Source: an uncultured Bermanella sp. (GTDB lineage: Bacteria > Pseudomonadota > Gammaproteobacteria > Pseudomonadales > Oceanobacteraceae). From it: a DNA stretch of 64,000 bases. Positions 16,725 through 28,760 of this stretch are shown here, piece after piece (the first letter of the stretch is position 1; each line of letters starts with the position of its first letter). Both the position numbers and the translations under genes were made by a program. The stretch is taken from positions 1-64,000 of the forward strand of contig CAJXRF010000019.1 in the NCBI GenBank assembly GCA_913058575.1. The letters run 5' to 3'. Below the pieces are notes generated by a model, which was not told where the DNA came from, searched no databases, and saw nothing but the letters and a program-made list of their open reading frames with translations.

Positions 16725-17729
16725 TTACTCAGGTCTTGGCGCGTAAGCAAATACATCACTTTGCATTTGGGTTTGCTTCAAGCCCTTATCCTCTAAACCA
16801 TCTAGTACGCTATAAACAAATTTTGGGCCGCCGCAGGCCACCACTTGAATCGAGCTAATGTCATTTATTTCATTGGCAATTTTGTCTTGTACGGTTTGCT
16901 TTGAAAAGAATTCGCAGTCACTGCAATCGCTAGTCATGGGGTGGTAATTGATTAGCCCTTTGTCAGCCCATTGTTTAGGAAGATCGCTGTATAAGCTATG
17001 AGCCTCACGATTGACCCAGTACAAAGATAGGGCGCTGTGCTGATGCTTAAACTGCTCTTCAATCATGGCTTTCGCTTGAGCGAAACCAGTACCTGCCACA
17101 ATAAAAACCAGCGGGTCGTGTAAGTTTAATTGGTTGAGCTCGGGCTTTAACCAAACGTCACCTTTGGGTAAGCGTGCCCGTACTGTAGGGTTACTTTGTA
17201 AATATTTTAATATTTGCAGGCTAGAGGCATTCTCTGGGTCTACACCTAGGTGCAGTTCTAGCTCTCTTTTACCGGGTGCGCTGGCAATGGTAAATGGAAA
17301 CTCGCCACCGTCAATTAACAGTTCGAGATATTGGCCTGCGTGGTAGTCGGCAAGCTTGCCCGCTGGCGCCAGTAGGTCTACTTGATAAACGTGCTCGCTT
17401 AATGGCGTGACACCTTGCACTTGAAAAGCAATATGTTGCAAAGGAATTTCTCCAGGGGCCAGCACCTTGTCTAGCTCCAAAATTAAGTCGCTTTGTGCGC
17501 GGCTAACACACGGCAAAAGCGGGTTTACATCAGGGTGAGTAGCGTCAAATCGGCCTTCAGGGGTATTCACAACTCCTGCTACTAGCTTGGCTTTACAAAT
17601 CTCACAGTTGCCATTGGCGCAGCTTTTACGAATGCGAATACCCGCTCGAGCCGCTGCGCTAATTAAATCTTCATCAGGTTGCGCTTCAAAGCGCAGCCCT
17701 TTTGGTTGTATGAGAATTTGGTGTGTCAT
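16725..17729 (-). CDS. 2Fe-2S ferredoxin/FNR-type flavin oxidoreductase
   Basis: A 334-residue fusion of an N-terminal plant-type ferredoxin (about 1-90) and a ferredoxin-NADP reductase module. The cluster cysteines are CANGNCEIC near residue 37 plus a fourth in PLLPC. FAD binding is suggested by YLELLIDGGEFPFTIAS, and NAD(P) binding by VFIVAGTGFAQAKAM. Such genes are often labelled CDP-6-deoxy-delta-3,4-glucoseen reductase, but here it follows ubiD by 21 bp on the same strand. This recalls the E. coli ubiD-fre pairing and suggests supply of reduced flavin for the prenyl-FMN cofactor of UbiD; that role is an inference. Confidence 0.88.
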   Translation of the reverse strand: MTHQILIQPKGLRFEAQPDEDLISAAARAGIRIRKSCANGNCEICKAKLVAGVVNTPEGRFDATHPDVNPLLPCVSRAQSDLILELDKVLAPGEIPLQHIAFQVQGVTPLSEHVYQVDLLAPAGKLADYHAGQYLELLIDGGEFPFTIASAPGKRELELHLGVDPENASSLQILKYLQSNPTVRARLPKGDVWLKPELNQLNLHDPLVFIVAGTGFAQAKAMIEEQFKHQHSALSLYWVNREAHSLYSDLPKQWADKGLINYHPMTSDCSDCEFFSKQTVQDKIANEINDISSIQVVACGGPKFVYSVLDGLEDKGLKQTQMQSDVFAYAPRPE

Positions 17730-17750
17730 AGCTATTAGTTTAGTTGTTAT

Positions 17751-19247
17751 CTACTTGGCCGTGGGCTCGTCAGTTAAAGCATCTAAAATGCCTAAATCTT
17801 GCCATTTTTGGTCCACTTGATCCTTAATGGTTTGGTCCATTACGATGGGTTCTCCCCATTCTCGGTCAGTTTCCCCTGGCCATTTATTAGTAGCGTCTAA
17901 CCCCATCTTGCTGCCTAACCCTGAAACTGGTGAGGCAAAATCTAAGTAATCAATGGGTGTGTTGTCTATTAATGTTGTATCTCGCGTTGGATCCATGCGA
18001 GTTGTAATAGCCCAAATGACATCATTCCAGTCTCGGGCATTTACGTCGTCGTCGGTGACAATCACAAACTTGGTGTACATGAATTGTCGTAAGAAAGACC
18101 ATACTCCCAGCATTACGCGCTTTGCGTGGCCGGGATATTGTTTCTTCATGGTCACGATCGCCATCCGGTAACTGCAGCCTTCAGGGGGCAGATAAAAATC
18201 GCTAATCTCAGGAAATTGTTTTTGCAAAATAGGCACAAACACTTCGTTTAAGGCAACGCCCAAAACCGCCGGCTCATCCGGTGGTCGGCCAGTGTAAGTG
18301 CTGTGATAAATAGGGTCTTTTCTATGGGTGATGCGTTCCACGGTAAATACTGGGAAGCTATCTACTTCATTATAATAACCAGTGTGATCGCCAAACGGGC
18401 CTTCATCGGCCATTTCATCTGGATAGATGAAACCCTCTAATACAATTTCGGCGCTAGCAGGCACTTGCAAGTCACTGCCTATGCAATTGGCTAGTTCGGT
18501 TTTACTGCCACGTAATAATCCTGCAAAGGCATATTCCGATAAGGTGTCAGGAACGGGCGTGACGGCCCCTAAAATAGTGGCAGGGTCGGCCCCTAATGCC
18601 ACAGCAACTGGATAAGGTTTGCCGGGATTTTTTTGTTGGAATTCACGAAAGTCTAATGCGCCACCTCGATGGCTCAACCAGCGCATGATCACTTTATTTT
18701 TAGCGATGACTTGTTGGCGATAAATACCGAGATTCTGACGATCTTTATTGGGGCCGCGGGTAATGACCAAAGGCCAAGTAATGAGAGGCCCTGCATCTCC
18801 TGGCCAGCAGGTTTGGATAGGAATTGTTGACAGATCAACATCACCCCCTTCAATGACCACTTGCTGACACGGTGCTTTTTTAATGATTTTCGGCCCCATG
18901 TTCAAAACTTGTTTGAAAATAGGTAATTTTTCCCAGGCATCTTTTAAGCCTTTTGGTGGCTCGGGCTCTTTTAAATAAGCCAGTAACTCACCAATTTCAC
19001 GAAGGGCCGATACATCGGATTTACCCATGCCCATGGCAACACGCTCGGGGGTGCCAAATAAATTAGCCAATACCGGCATGGTATGACCCACGGGGTTTTC
19101 AAATAACAACGCCGGGCCACCCGCACGCAAAGTACGGTCGCAGATTTCAGTCATTTCAAGCTTGGGGTCAACCGGCTGAGTAATACGCTTTAGCTGACCT
19201 TGCTTTTCAAGCTGAGCTATAAAATCGCGTAAATCCTTATATTTCAT
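17751..19247 (-). CDS. ubiD: 4-hydroxy-3-polyprenylbenzoate decarboxylase
   Basis: This is UbiD, the prenyl-FMN-dependent decarboxylase of ubiquinone synthesis, 498 residues. Family signatures include [21 protein letters not shown] near the N-terminus, [33 protein letters not shown] and [17 protein letters not shown] at 19247 ([10 protein letters not shown]) is preferred because the nine-residue extension to 19274 would run into the rho terminator. It is downstream of rho and co-oriented with the ferredoxin reductase. The cofactor-making ubiX is not in the window. Confidence 0.97.
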   Translation of the reverse strand: MKYKDLRDFIAQLEKQGQLKRITQPVDPKLEMTEICDRTLRAGGPALLFENPVGHTMPVLANLFGTPERVAMGMGKSDVSALREIGELLAYLKEPEPPKGLKDAWEKLPIFKQVLNMGPKIIKKAPCQQVVIEGGDVDLSTIPIQTCWPGDAGPLITWPLVITRGPNKDRQNLGIYRQQVIAKNKVIMRWLSHRGGALDFREFQQKNPGKPYPVAVALGADPATILGAVTPVPDTLSEYAFAGLLRGSKTELANCIGSDLQVPASAEIVLEGFIYPDEMADEGPFGDHTGYYNEVDSFPVFTVERITHRKDPIYHSTYTGRPPDEPAVLGVALNEVFVPILQKQFPEISDFYLPPEGCSYRMAIVTMKKQYPGHAKRVMLGVWSFLRQFMYTKFVIVTDDDVNARDWNDVIWAITTRMDPTRDTTLIDNTPIDYLDFASPVSGLGSKMGLDATNKWPGETDREWGEPIVMDQTIKDQVDQKWQDLGILDALTDEPTAK

Positions 19248-19270
19248 CAGGGTTATCTTTTCTGAATAAA

Positions 19271-19296
19271 ACAAAAGCAGCCGAAGCTGCTTTTGT
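19271..19296 (-). terminator. Terminator of rho, with a UUCG loop
   Basis: On the minus strand a perfect 11-bp stem (ACAAAAGCAGC/GCTGCTTTTGT) closes on a C-UUCG-G tetraloop and is followed by a T-rich tract. It lies about 40 bp after the rho stop and just before ubiD. Confidence 0.92.
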
Positions 19297-19338
19297 TGGG
19301 TGAAACATTATTTGATTAGCGCATCATTAACAGAATGA

Positions 19339-20595
19339 TTAGCCTTTCATGGTTAAGAAAAATTCATCATTGGTCTTGGTGTTTTTAAGGCGATCCACCA
19401 TGAACTGAATGGCTTGAATGTCTTCTTGATCGGCCATGATTTTACGCAAGATCCACAAACGCTGAAGTTCAGCTTCTGGCATTAACAAGTCTTCACGACG
19501 AGTACCTGACTTACGAATATTCATGGCTGGGTAAATACGCTTCTCGGCGGCTTTACGGTCAAGGTGTAATTCTTGGTTACCGGTACCTTTAAATTCTTCG
19601 TAAATAACTTCGTCCATCTTAGAGCCGGTATCAACCAAGGCGGTGGCGATAATGGTTAAGCTGCCACCTTCTTCAACATTACGTGCGGCACCAAAGAAGC
19701 GTTTCGGCTTTTCTAGAGCGTGTGCATCAACACCACCAGTTAGTACCTTGCCAGAGGAAGGGATTACGGTGTTGTAAGCACGAGCCAAACGGGTAATAGA
19801 GTCAAGCAGGATTACCACATCACGTTTATGTTCAACTAGGCGCTTGGCTTTTTCGATGACCATTTCAGCTACTTGAACGTGACGAGCAGGTGGCTCATCA
19901 AAGGTAGAGGCAACCACTTCGCCGCGCACGCTGCGCTTCATTTCGGTTACTTCTTCAGGGCGCTCATCTATTAGCAATACGATGAGTTCAACTTCTGGAT
20001 TGTTGTGGGTAATAGACTGGGCAACCGTTTGCAACAGCATGGTTTTACCCGCTTTAGGCGGTGCCACGATAAGTCCACGCTGACCTTTACCAATTGGGGC
20101 AATCAGGTCAATGATGCGGTTACTGATGTCTTCAGTACTGCCGCTGCCTTGTTCAAGGGTAAAGCGCTCGTTTGGAAACAAAGGTGTTAGGTTTTCAAAC
20201 AAGATTTTGTTTTTGGATTTCTCTGGGGCTTCGCCGTTTACGTCATTTACTTTTAGAAGTGCAAAATAACGCTCGCCATCTTTAGGTGGGCGAATTTTAC
20301 CGGCAACACAGTCACCTTTACGCATGTTAAAGCGACGAATTTGACTTGGGCTAACATAAATATCATCAGGCCCTGCAAGGTAAGAGGCATCAGATGAACG
20401 CAAGAAACCGAAGCCGTCTTGTAAGATCTCAAGCACGCCGTCGCCGTATATGTCTTCACCGCCACGGGCATGACGTTTTAAAATGGTAAAAATAAGGTCT
20501 TGTTTACGTGAACGACTAACGTTCTCCATGCCCATTTCTTCAGCGAGTCGAAGGAGCTCGGCAACGGATTTTTTCTTAAGTTCGGTAAGGTTCAT
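19339..20595 (-). CDS. rho: Transcription termination factor Rho
   Basis: A hexameric RNA helicase of 418 residues, one shorter than E. coli Rho. The N-terminal helical bundle begins [15 protein letters not shown]. The primary RNA-binding cold-shock fold contains [19 protein letters not shown], the Walker A is APPKAGKT, the Walker B is [10 protein letters not shown], and the secondary RNA site is TGGVDAHAL. It lies downstream of trxA, as in other gammaproteobacteria. The 260-bp region upstream could be an untranslated leader, which would allow the autogenous termination known for rho; I see no definite element in it. Confidence 0.98.
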   Translation of the reverse strand: MNLTELKKKSVAELLRLAEEMGMENVSRSRKQDLIFTILKRHARGGEDIYGDGVLEILQDGFGFLRSSDASYLAGPDDIYVSPSQIRRFNMRKGDCVAGKIRPPKDGERYFALLKVNDVNGEAPEKSKNKILFENLTPLFPNERFTLEQGSGSTEDISNRIIDLIAPIGKGQRGLIVAPPKAGKTMLLQTVAQSITHNNPEVELIVLLIDERPEEVTEMKRSVRGEVVASTFDEPPARHVQVAEMVIEKAKRLVEHKRDVVILLDSITRLARAYNTVIPSSGKVLTGGVDAHALEKPKRFFGAARNVEEGGSLTIIATALVDTGSKMDEVIYEEFKGTGNQELHLDRKAAEKRIYPAMNIRKSGTRREDLLMPEAELQRLWILRKIMADQEDIQAIQFMVDRLKNTKTNDEFFLTMKG

Positions 20596-20829
20596 ATTAG
20601 ATTGGGTGCTTGCAGGTTGGCCAGAAGGGTTTGGTGTTGCTTGAGTGAGCGGGACGCTCTGTATAAAGTTATTATGGATTCACTATAGACGCTTTTATTT
20701 TTCTAGTCCACCAACAGGTTAAAAAAGCTGCTATTGCTGGTACAGAATTGATCATGATTTTGCCAAAATACTACTTTTTTGTCACTTCCTTGTGAGCCAA
20801 ATGCTGCTGGAGTTTTACAATGACTCCAT

Positions 20830-20848
20830 TGCCACCTTGAAGGTGGCA
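20830..20848 (-). terminator. Hairpin after trxA, possible weak terminator
   Basis: The seven-base arms TGCCACC/GGTGGCA around TTGAA begin seven bases after the trxA stop. No T run follows on the minus strand, so it may be a weak terminator or an RNA-stabilising hairpin rather than a classical terminator. Confidence 0.4.
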
Positions 20849-20855
20849 CCTTTGC

Positions 20856-21182
20856 TTAGATCGTGCTGTCGATGAAGGCAGTCAATTGAGACTTAGACAA
20901 CGCGCCTACTTTAGTGCCTTCAACGTTGCCGCCTTTGAAGATCATTAGAGTTGGGATGCCACGTACGCTGAACTTAGGTGGCGTCGCTTCGTTTTGATCA
21001 ATGTTCAGTTTGGCAACTTTTAGTTTGCCTTCGTATTCTTCAGCGATCTCTTCCAGTACAGGGGCGATCATTTTGCAGGGACCACACCATTCGGCCCAGT
21101 AATCTACCAGTACAGGAATATCAGAATTGATCACGTCAGCTTCAAAGGAAGCATCGGTAAGTGCTAGGATTTTTTCGCTCAT
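20856..21182 (-). CDS. trxA: Thioredoxin 1
   Basis: A 108-residue cytosolic thioredoxin with the active site WCGPC in [14 protein letters not shown], the conserved aspartate in DASFEADV, and the cis-proline in [10 protein letters not shown]. It is the general disulfide reductase and donor for many reductases. It is upstream of rho on the same strand and divergent from ppx, an arrangement I also recall from Pseudomonas. Confidence 0.98.
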   Translation of the reverse strand: MSEKILALTDASFEADVINSDIPVLVDYWAEWCGPCKMIAPVLEEIAEEYEGKLKVAKLNIDQNEATPPKFSVRGIPTLMIFKGGNVEGTKVGALSKSQLTAFIDSTI

Positions 21183-21402
21183 GTTGATTGCTACTCTATT
21201 GGTTCCGCAGGGTTAAGTTCGCAGGCAAATCTGCGAGATTGCGATGGGCTAATCATAGCATCTGGCGTAATTAGGTAAAGCATTCAATGTGGCCTTTAAA
21301 GATGTCTGCATCTGTGAATACCTCTAATGGGTGCTCTGTTTTGCTGGCATATTGGCTTGTAGCATGCAAAATAGGGGCACTTCACATAGGGCATCCTTGT
21401 TA

Positions 21403-22905
21403 ATGGAACACAGTGTTCAAAGTCAGCAAATGTTGGCGGCTATCGATCTTGGTTCAAACAGCTTTCATTTAGTACTGGCTCGTTTGATTAATGGCCAGGT
21501 GCAAATCATCGAAAAACGCGGTGAAAAGGTTCAGCTAGCAGCAGGACTTGACCCCATTTCAGGCATTGCCCCAGATGCACAAGAGCGTGCCCTAGCTTGC
21601 TTAAAACGCTTTGGGCAAAGTCTGTCTGCACTTGATAAAAGCCAAGTGGTGATACTGGGCACCAACACCCTAAGGGCCGCCAGTAATAGCCATGTATTTA
21701 TGGCTCAAGCGGAACAAGCCTTGGGCTTTCCCATTGAAGTGATCTCTGGAATTGAAGAGGCGCGCCTTGTGTACTTGGGCGTGGCTCACACCCAGAGTGA
21801 CGATGATGGTAAGCGTTTGGTGATCGACATTGGCGGTGGCAGTACCGAATTTGTGATTGGCGAGCGTTTTAAACCTATTCGCTTAGAAAGTTTGCACATG
21901 GGGTGTGTCAGTTACAGTGATCGCTATTTTCCTGATGGCAAACTAAATGAAGGCAACTTTAACCGCGCCATTTCCAGTGCCTTAGGTGAGCTTTCTGCTA
22001 TTCGTTTTCAATATCAAAGGTTAGGCTGGCATAACGTAGTGGGTAGCTCTGGCACCATGCGGGCAGTTAATCGAGTATTAGAAGCGTACGAATTAACGGA
22101 CTCTGGCATTAACCTAAAAGCTTTGCTGGAATTAAAAAAAATCATCATTCAGCATAAACATGTGGATGACCTGAGCATTAAAGGTGTTAAAGATCAGCGC
22201 CTTCAAGTGTTCCCAGCAGGGGTTGCCATTCTTATCGCTATATTCCAAAGCTTAGAAATTAAAACCTTAAAGTACAGTGATGGCGCTCTGCGTGAGGGTG
22301 CTTTGTATGATTTATTGGGCCGGGTGAAGCACGAAGATGTGCGAGAGCTCACTGTAAAAGCCATGCAGGAAAGATTTTTAGTGGACATTCCTCACGCTAA
22401 TAATGTGAAAAATACTGCTATAAATTTGTATTATCAGGTGCGCCATAACTGGAAATTAGACGAAACAGAATACGAAGACTATTTGCGTTGGAGCAGTGAT
22501 TTACACGAGATGGGCTTGGCCATTGCTCATAACCAGTATCACAAACATGGCGCTTATCTGGTGCAATACAGTGATATGCCTGGTTTTAGTAAGCCTACTC
22601 AAGAAATTTTGGCTATTTTATTGCGCAGCCATAGACGTAAATTTTCTTCTCAAGAATTTCCCAGTTTATCCAAAGGGCGCCGTAATGCTTTAAGGCGCTT
22701 AACCGTTATTTTGCGTTTGGCGGTTTTACTGCATCATAACCGAGACGTGGAAGCCGTTATTGAACCTGAGTTTGCAGTGGATAAAGCCGAAATAGATTTA
22801 ATTTTCCCTGAAGGTTATTTAGAGAGCCATGCCATGACAGAGCGAGACTTGCAGAGTGAGCAGAAGATATTAACCGAAGCCAAGTTTGATTTACGCTTTA
22901 AATAA
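21403..22905 (+). CDS. ppx: Exopolyphosphatase
   Basis: This is a Ppx/GppA phosphatase of the ASKHA fold, which releases phosphate from the ends of polyphosphate chains. The phosphate-binding motifs AIDLGSNSFHLVLA (about residue 12) and VIDIGGGSTEFVIG (about 140) are intact, and the C-terminal part (about 310-500) is the HD-like helical domain. ATG at 21403 gives 500 residues, close to the family's 500-513; an upstream in-frame start adds 24 dissimilar residues. It converges with ppk, so the making and the breaking of polyphosphate are encoded tail to tail. Confidence 0.95.
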   Translation: MEHSVQSQQMLAAIDLGSNSFHLVLARLINGQVQIIEKRGEKVQLAAGLDPISGIAPDAQERALACLKRFGQSLSALDKSQVVILGTNTLRAASNSHVFMAQAEQALGFPIEVISGIEEARLVYLGVAHTQSDDDGKRLVIDIGGGSTEFVIGERFKPIRLESLHMGCVSYSDRYFPDGKLNEGNFNRAISSALGELSAIRFQYQRLGWHNVVGSSGTMRAVNRVLEAYELTDSGINLKALLELKKIIIQHKHVDDLSIKGVKDQRLQVFPAGVAILIAIFQSLEIKTLKYSDGALREGALYDLLGRVKHEDVRELTVKAMQERFLVDIPHANNVKNTAINLYYQVRHNWKLDETEYEDYLRWSSDLHEMGLAIAHNQYHKHGAYLVQYSDMPGFSKPTQEILAILLRSHRRKFSSQEFPSLSKGRRNALRRLTVILRLAVLLHHNRDVEAVIEPEFAVDKAEIDLIFPEGYLESHAMTERDLQSEQKILTEAKFDLRFK

Positions 22906-22914
22906 AAGGGCGTT

Positions 22915-22937
22915 TCATGCGCTCGCTGAGCGCATGA
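22915..22937. terminator. Hairpin between convergent ppx and ppk
   Basis: The ten-base perfect arms TCATGCGCTC/GAGCGCATGA with a GCT loop lie in the 36-bp gap between the two stop codons. A clear T run is lacking on either strand, though both sides are AT-rich. The position suggests shared transcript-end formation. Confidence 0.65.
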
Positions 22938-22941
22938 ATGT

Positions 22942-25044
22942 TTAAATAGAGAATTTCTCCATTAATATTTTTTGCGCATTGCAATCTTCGTCTTCTTCAT
23001 TTTTTACAATTTTTACGTAACTGCCATCACGTTGTAAAAGCCAGCTTTGGCAATTGTCTTGTAAATATAAGTTTAATTCTTCTGTGACCCGCCTAACCCA
23101 TTTTTCATTTTCTATGGGAAAGCAGACCTCAACGCGATTTAAAAGGTTGCGCTCCATCCAATCGGCACTAGAGCCAAAGATACGTGTCTCGCCATTGTTG
23201 CCAAAATAATACACTCGGGTGTGCTCAAGGTAGCGGCCAATATTACTGCGTACCTGAATGTTTTCACTGACCCCTGGTATACCGGGCACTATTCGGCAAG
23301 TACCCCGTACGATGCAATCTATTTTTACGCCCGCCTGGCTGGCTTTGTATAGGGCTTGAATTATTTTGGGCTCGGTCAATGAGTTAACCTTGACGATAAT
23401 TCGGCCCTCTTTACCGCTCTTTGCAAACTCTGCTTCAGCAGAAATGAGCGAAAACAATCCTTTGTGTAACGTAAACGGTGCATGGAAGAGCTTCTTAATA
23501 CTTAAGGTTTTACCCATGCCGGTTAGCTGCTGAAATACTTTGTGAACATCTTCAGTGATGTCTTTATCGCAGGTAATCAGGCTGTAGTCTGTGTACAAAC
23601 GGGCATTGCCTGCATGGTAATTGCCGGTGCCAAGGTGTGCATAGCGACGTAGTTTTTTGTTTTCACGGCGCACAATAAGCATCATCTTGGCATGAGTTTT
23701 ATACCCCACCACCCCGTACACCACCACGGCGCCTGCTTCTTGTAAGCGGTTGGCAAGACGTAAGTTTTCTTCTTCGTCAAATCGAGCCCGTAGCTCTATT
23801 ACCACAGTGACCTCTTTGCTTTTACGGGCAGCCTCCACAAGAGCATCCACAATTTCTGATTTAGCACCGGTGCGATACAGGGTTTGCTTAATGGCCAGTA
23901 CATCAGGGTCTTTTGCGGCTGTGCGAATAAGATCGACTACGGGTGTGAAGCTTTGAAAGGGATGCAATAAAAGCTGATCACTTTTTTTAATGGCTTCAAA
24001 GAAATCTTTTTTACCTTTTAAGCCCTTAGGGATACTGGGTGTGAAAATTGGGTAGCGCAGTTCAGGGCGCTTGGCTTCTGCCGCCACAGCCATTAAGCGG
24101 TGTAAATTGACAGGGCCATTTACGCGATATAAATCTTGTTCGGTTAAATTGAATTTCACCAACAAAAATTGCCATAATTCATCTGGGCAGTTATCGGCTA
24201 CTTCTAAGCGAACGGCATCGCCATAATGGCGGGCATGTAATTCATCTTGCAGGGCACTGGCTAAATCGGTGGCATCTTCTTTATCGAAGGTTAAATCGGC
24301 ATTTCGTGTTAAACGAAATTGATAACAGCCCTTTACCTTCATGCCAGGGAACAGGTCATCTGCAAATTGGTGGATCATGCTGGATAAGAAAACATAATTA
24401 TCTCCACCATCACAAAACTCATCTGGAATACGGTTAAGCCTTGGTAATGAACGAGGAGCAGGTATTAAAGCCAAACCAGTATTTCGCCCAAAAGCGTCTT
24501 TACCTTCTAGGTCTACAATAAAATTAAGAGATTTATTTACCAAGCGTGGGAAGGGGTGAGAAGGATCCAATCCTATGGGGCTAATAACCGGTTGAATTTC
24601 TTCTTCAAAATACTTTTTAACCCACTTCTTTTGAGCAGCATTCCAGTCTCCACGACGAATAAAGCGAATATTTTCTTTGGCCAGCTCTGGAAATAAATGG
24701 TCGTTTAAAACCTTATATTGATGTTCTACCGTTTGCACCGTGAGGTGGTGTACTTGCTCAAGCACTTCAGAAGGAGGGGTGCCGTCTGGCCCTGGGATTT
24801 CCCGGCTGAATGCCATTTGCTTTTTAAGACTGGCCACACGCACTTCAAAAAATTCATCTAGGTTGCTAGAGAATATACATAAAAACATTAAACGGTTTAG
24901 CAGCGGATGACTTTTGTCGAGAGCTTGCTCAAGCACACGCTTGTTAAATTGCATGTGGCTAAGTTCACGATTGAAATAAAATTCAGGAGAGTTTAAATCA
25001 ATGCTGGGTTTCTCTGTTATGTCCTGGCTGCTACTGGTGCTCAT
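22942..25044 (-). CDS. ppk1: Polyphosphate kinase 1
   Basis: This is PPK1, which polymerises ATP gamma-phosphate into polyphosphate. It is 700 residues, with the N-terminal domain ([18 protein letters not shown]), the head domain, and the two phospholipase D-like catalytic domains. The autophosphorylated histidine lies in [16 protein letters not shown], and the second active-site histidine region is [18 protein letters not shown]. The C-terminal [18 protein letters not shown] is also typical. It lies downstream of hemB on the same strand with a 145-bp gap, so it may have its own promoter. Confidence 0.98.
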   Translation of the reverse strand: MSTSSSQDITEKPSIDLNSPEFYFNRELSHMQFNKRVLEQALDKSHPLLNRLMFLCIFSSNLDEFFEVRVASLKKQMAFSREIPGPDGTPPSEVLEQVHHLTVQTVEHQYKVLNDHLFPELAKENIRFIRRGDWNAAQKKWVKKYFEEEIQPVISPIGLDPSHPFPRLVNKSLNFIVDLEGKDAFGRNTGLALIPAPRSLPRLNRIPDEFCDGGDNYVFLSSMIHQFADDLFPGMKVKGCYQFRLTRNADLTFDKEDATDLASALQDELHARHYGDAVRLEVADNCPDELWQFLLVKFNLTEQDLYRVNGPVNLHRLMAVAAEAKRPELRYPIFTPSIPKGLKGKKDFFEAIKKSDQLLLHPFQSFTPVVDLIRTAAKDPDVLAIKQTLYRTGAKSEIVDALVEAARKSKEVTVVIELRARFDEEENLRLANRLQEAGAVVVYGVVGYKTHAKMMLIVRRENKKLRRYAHLGTGNYHAGNARLYTDYSLITCDKDITEDVHKVFQQLTGMGKTLSIKKLFHAPFTLHKGLFSLISAEAEFAKSGKEGRIIVKVNSLTEPKIIQALYKASQAGVKIDCIVRGTCRIVPGIPGVSENIQVRSNIGRYLEHTRVYYFGNNGETRIFGSSADWMERNLLNRVEVCFPIENEKWVRRVTEELNLYLQDNCQSWLLQRDGSYVKIVKNEEDEDCNAQKILMEKFSI

Positions 25045-25189
25045 GCTTATCGTATGTCCGTGTTTTTATTATGTATCTCAAGCTTGTGGGTGTGCCATAT
25101 GAGTGGCGATGTTATTTATTATAGTGTGTAAATGCTTGGCTTTTTTACGGTCACTGAAAATAACATCAGATGCCTATTAAATGATGCTG

Positions 25190-26332
<1,143 letters not shown>

Positions 26333-26453
26333 TTATGCAAACAATCACCGGCTATTAGCTGATTCAAAAATGTTAGATAGTTGTTATAAAAACGTTAGAA
26401 ACAATATTTGGCTATGCTTGTCATAGAGTTAATCTTTAAAACTGGGAATTATA

Positions 26454-28577
26454 ATGAAAAAAATAATCATTGTGCTGCTATTGGCGTTAGCCGTTAGTGC
26501 GCTTTTTGTATTCGATGCGCAGCAGTATTTAAGCCCAGAGTTTTATCAACAACGCTTTAGCGAGCAGCCCATTTTCACCGGTTTATTATTTTTTGCGATT
26601 TACGTGGTGATGACTGCCTTATCAGTACCTGGCGCGGCGATCATGACACTAATAGGTGGTGCCATTTTCGGGTTTGGTTGGGGACTGCTACTGATTAGTT
26701 TTGCATCCACCATGGGGGCCACCTTGGCTTTTGTTATCTCGCGCTTATTGTTTAAAGACTGGGTGCAAGATAAGTTTGCTGATTATTTAAAAACCATTAA
26801 TGCAGGTATTGAAAAAGACGGCGCCTTTTATCTGTTTACATTGCGCCTTATTCCTATCGTTCCGTTCTTTGTTATTAATCTTGTGATGGGTTTAATGCCC
26901 ATACGGACCATTACGTTTTATTGGGTCTCTCAGTTAGGCATGTTGGCCGGCACAGCTGTATACGTCAATGCAGGGGCACAACTGGGTCAGCTAGATGATT
27001 TATCCTTAAGCGGCATATTAACGCCGGGTATCTTTGGATCATTCATTTTGTTGGCTATATTTCCTTGGATGACGCGCACTGTTTTAGCGGGAATAAAAAA
27101 ACGCACCCTATTAAAAGGCTTTAACCGTCCTAAGTCGTTTGATGACAATTTGCTGGTGATTGGTGCTGGTGCGGGTGGCTTGGTGAGTGCTTATATTGCC
27201 GCAGCCACGAAAGCTAAAGTGACATTAATTGAAAAGCATAAGATGGGGGGGGATTGTTTAAATACCGGTTGTGTTCCCTCTAAGGCGCTTATTCATGCCG
27301 CTGCCTTGGCCCATGATATGAAAGAGGCTAAAAAAGTAGGCATACACGCAACAGATGTAAAGGTGAATTTTAGTGAAGTAATGCAGTCGGTTCATGATGG
27401 TATTAAAGAAGTGGAGCCTCATGACAGCATTGAGCGCTACACAGACTTGGGTGTGAATTGCATTACTGGTCAAGCTACCATTATTGATCCTTGGACAGTG
27501 GAGATTAAAACAGAACAGGGAGTCGAGCGCCGTACTGCTCGCAATCTTATTATTGCAGCCGGTGGGCGGCCAAAAGTATTTCCTGTGAAAGGACTAGAGG
27601 AGGTGGGCTATTACACCTCAGATACGTTATGGGAAATTAAGGAGCAGCCTAGATCATTATTGGTGGTGGGGGCTGGTCCCATAGGTTGTGAGTTAGCCCA
27701 AAGCTTTCACCGATTAGGCAGTCAGGTGACCATGGTAGACCCAGCGCCACAAATTTTAGGGCGTGAAGACAGTGATGTGGTAAAGGCCGTTACCGAGCAA
27801 TTTGAGCGTGAAAACATCCAGCTATTGCTCAATACATTACCCGAAGCGTACAAAATTGAAGATGGCAAAAAAATAGCCATTTTGAAAACACCAAACGGCT
27901 TGCAAGAAATTCAGTTTGACGCCTTGATCATAGCAGTAGGCCGTGAAGCTAATACCAAGGGTTATGGTTTAGAGAATCTAAATATTCAATTAGATGAGCG
28001 CGGTAATATTGCGGTGGATGAAAACTTGCAAACCAGTATGCCGGGTGTGTTTGCGGTAGGTGATGTGATTGGGGGCTATCAATTTACCCATGTATCTGCT
28101 CATGAGGCATGGTATGCAAGTGTAAATGCGCTTTTTGGTCATTTCAAAAAATTCAAAGTGGATTACTCTGTTATTCCTTGGGCCACGTATACCGCGCCAC
28201 AAGTGGGCAGGGTGGGCTTGAACGAAGAAACGGCTAAAGCGCAAGGTATTGCATTTGAAGTGACCCGCTTTGATTTAGGGGAATTAGACAGGGCAATTGT
28301 AGACAAAGCGGCTTCGGGGTTTGTAAAAGTGCTAACGGTGCCAGGAAAAGACAAGATCCTGGGCGCCACGATTGTGGGGGCAATGGCTGGCGAACTAATT
28401 GCCGAATTTGTTTTTGCCATGAAAAACGGTTTAGGGCTTAACAAAATACTGGGCACTATCCATGCTTACCCTACTATGATGGAAGCCAATAAATATGTGG
28501 CCGGTGAGTGGAAGCGCAATCATGCGCCACAAAAGCTGTTGAAGTGGGTAGAAAAACTACACGATAGACGCCGTTAA
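26454..28577 (+). CDS. DedA/TVP38-like membrane domain fused to an FAD disulfide reductase
   Basis: A 707-residue fusion. Residues 1-about 225 hold several membrane segments and a SNARE-associated/VTT domain (PF09335): VPGAAIMTLIGGAIFGFGWG, and the family's RLIPIVPFFVINLVMG. From about 232 follows a complete pyridine nucleotide-disulfide reductase: FAD loop GAGAGGLVSAY, redox cysteines GGDCLNTGCVPSKAL (about 266), NAD loop GAGPIGCELAQ (about 405), second FAD motif GVFAVGDVIGG, and dimer interface with HAYPTMME. The reductase resembles MerA and lipoamide dehydrogenase, but the MerA C-terminal cysteine pair is absent. A membrane-tethered electron-transfer role is likely; the substrate is unknown. 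Confidence 0.9.
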   Translation: MKKIIIVLLLALAVSALFVFDAQQYLSPEFYQQRFSEQPIFTGLLFFAIYVVMTALSVPGAAIMTLIGGAIFGFGWGLLLISFASTMGATLAFVISRLLFKDWVQDKFADYLKTINAGIEKDGAFYLFTLRLIPIVPFFVINLVMGLMPIRTITFYWVSQLGMLAGTAVYVNAGAQLGQLDDLSLSGILTPGIFGSFILLAIFPWMTRTVLAGIKKRTLLKGFNRPKSFDDNLLVIGAGAGGLVSAYIAAATKAKVTLIEKHKMGGDCLNTGCVPSKALIHAAALAHDMKEAKKVGIHATDVKVNFSEVMQSVHDGIKEVEPHDSIERYTDLGVNCITGQATIIDPWTVEIKTEQGVERRTARNLIIAAGGRPKVFPVKGLEEVGYYTSDTLWEIKEQPRSLLVVGAGPIGCELAQSFHRLGSQVTMVDPAPQILGREDSDVVKAVTEQFERENIQLLLNTLPEAYKIEDGKKIAILKTPNGLQEIQFDALIIAVGREANTKGYGLENLNIQLDERGNIAVDENLQTSMPGVFAVGDVIGGYQFTHVSAHEAWYASVNALFGHFKKFKVDYSVIPWATYTAPQVGRVGLNEETAKAQGIAFEVTRFDLGELDRAIVDKAASGFVKVLTVPGKDKILGATIVGAMAGELIAEFVFAMKNGLGLNKILGTIHAYPTMMEANKYVAGEWKRNHAPQKLLKWVEKLHDRRR

Positions 28578-28649
28578 ATAAACGGCTGTGAATAAACGTG
28601 AATCTATACAAGCCATGTCTACGACATTAGCTTAACAAGCTGCCTCTTT

Positions 28650-28679
28650 ACCATCCCACAATAAACTTGTGGGATGGTC
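28650..28679 (+). terminator. Terminator after the DedA-reductase gene
   Basis: The perfect arms ACCATCCCACA/TGTGGGATGGT enclose an eight-base loop, followed by a T-rich tract (CTCATTATTTT). It lies 72 bp after the reductase stop and ahead of the thioesterase start. Confidence 0.8.
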
Positions 28680-28760
28680 TCATTATTTTCAATTAAGTTT
28701 TTAAATAACAATAAAATATCAGGTGACATTAACCTGAATCGATATATTTACAGGTGCACT

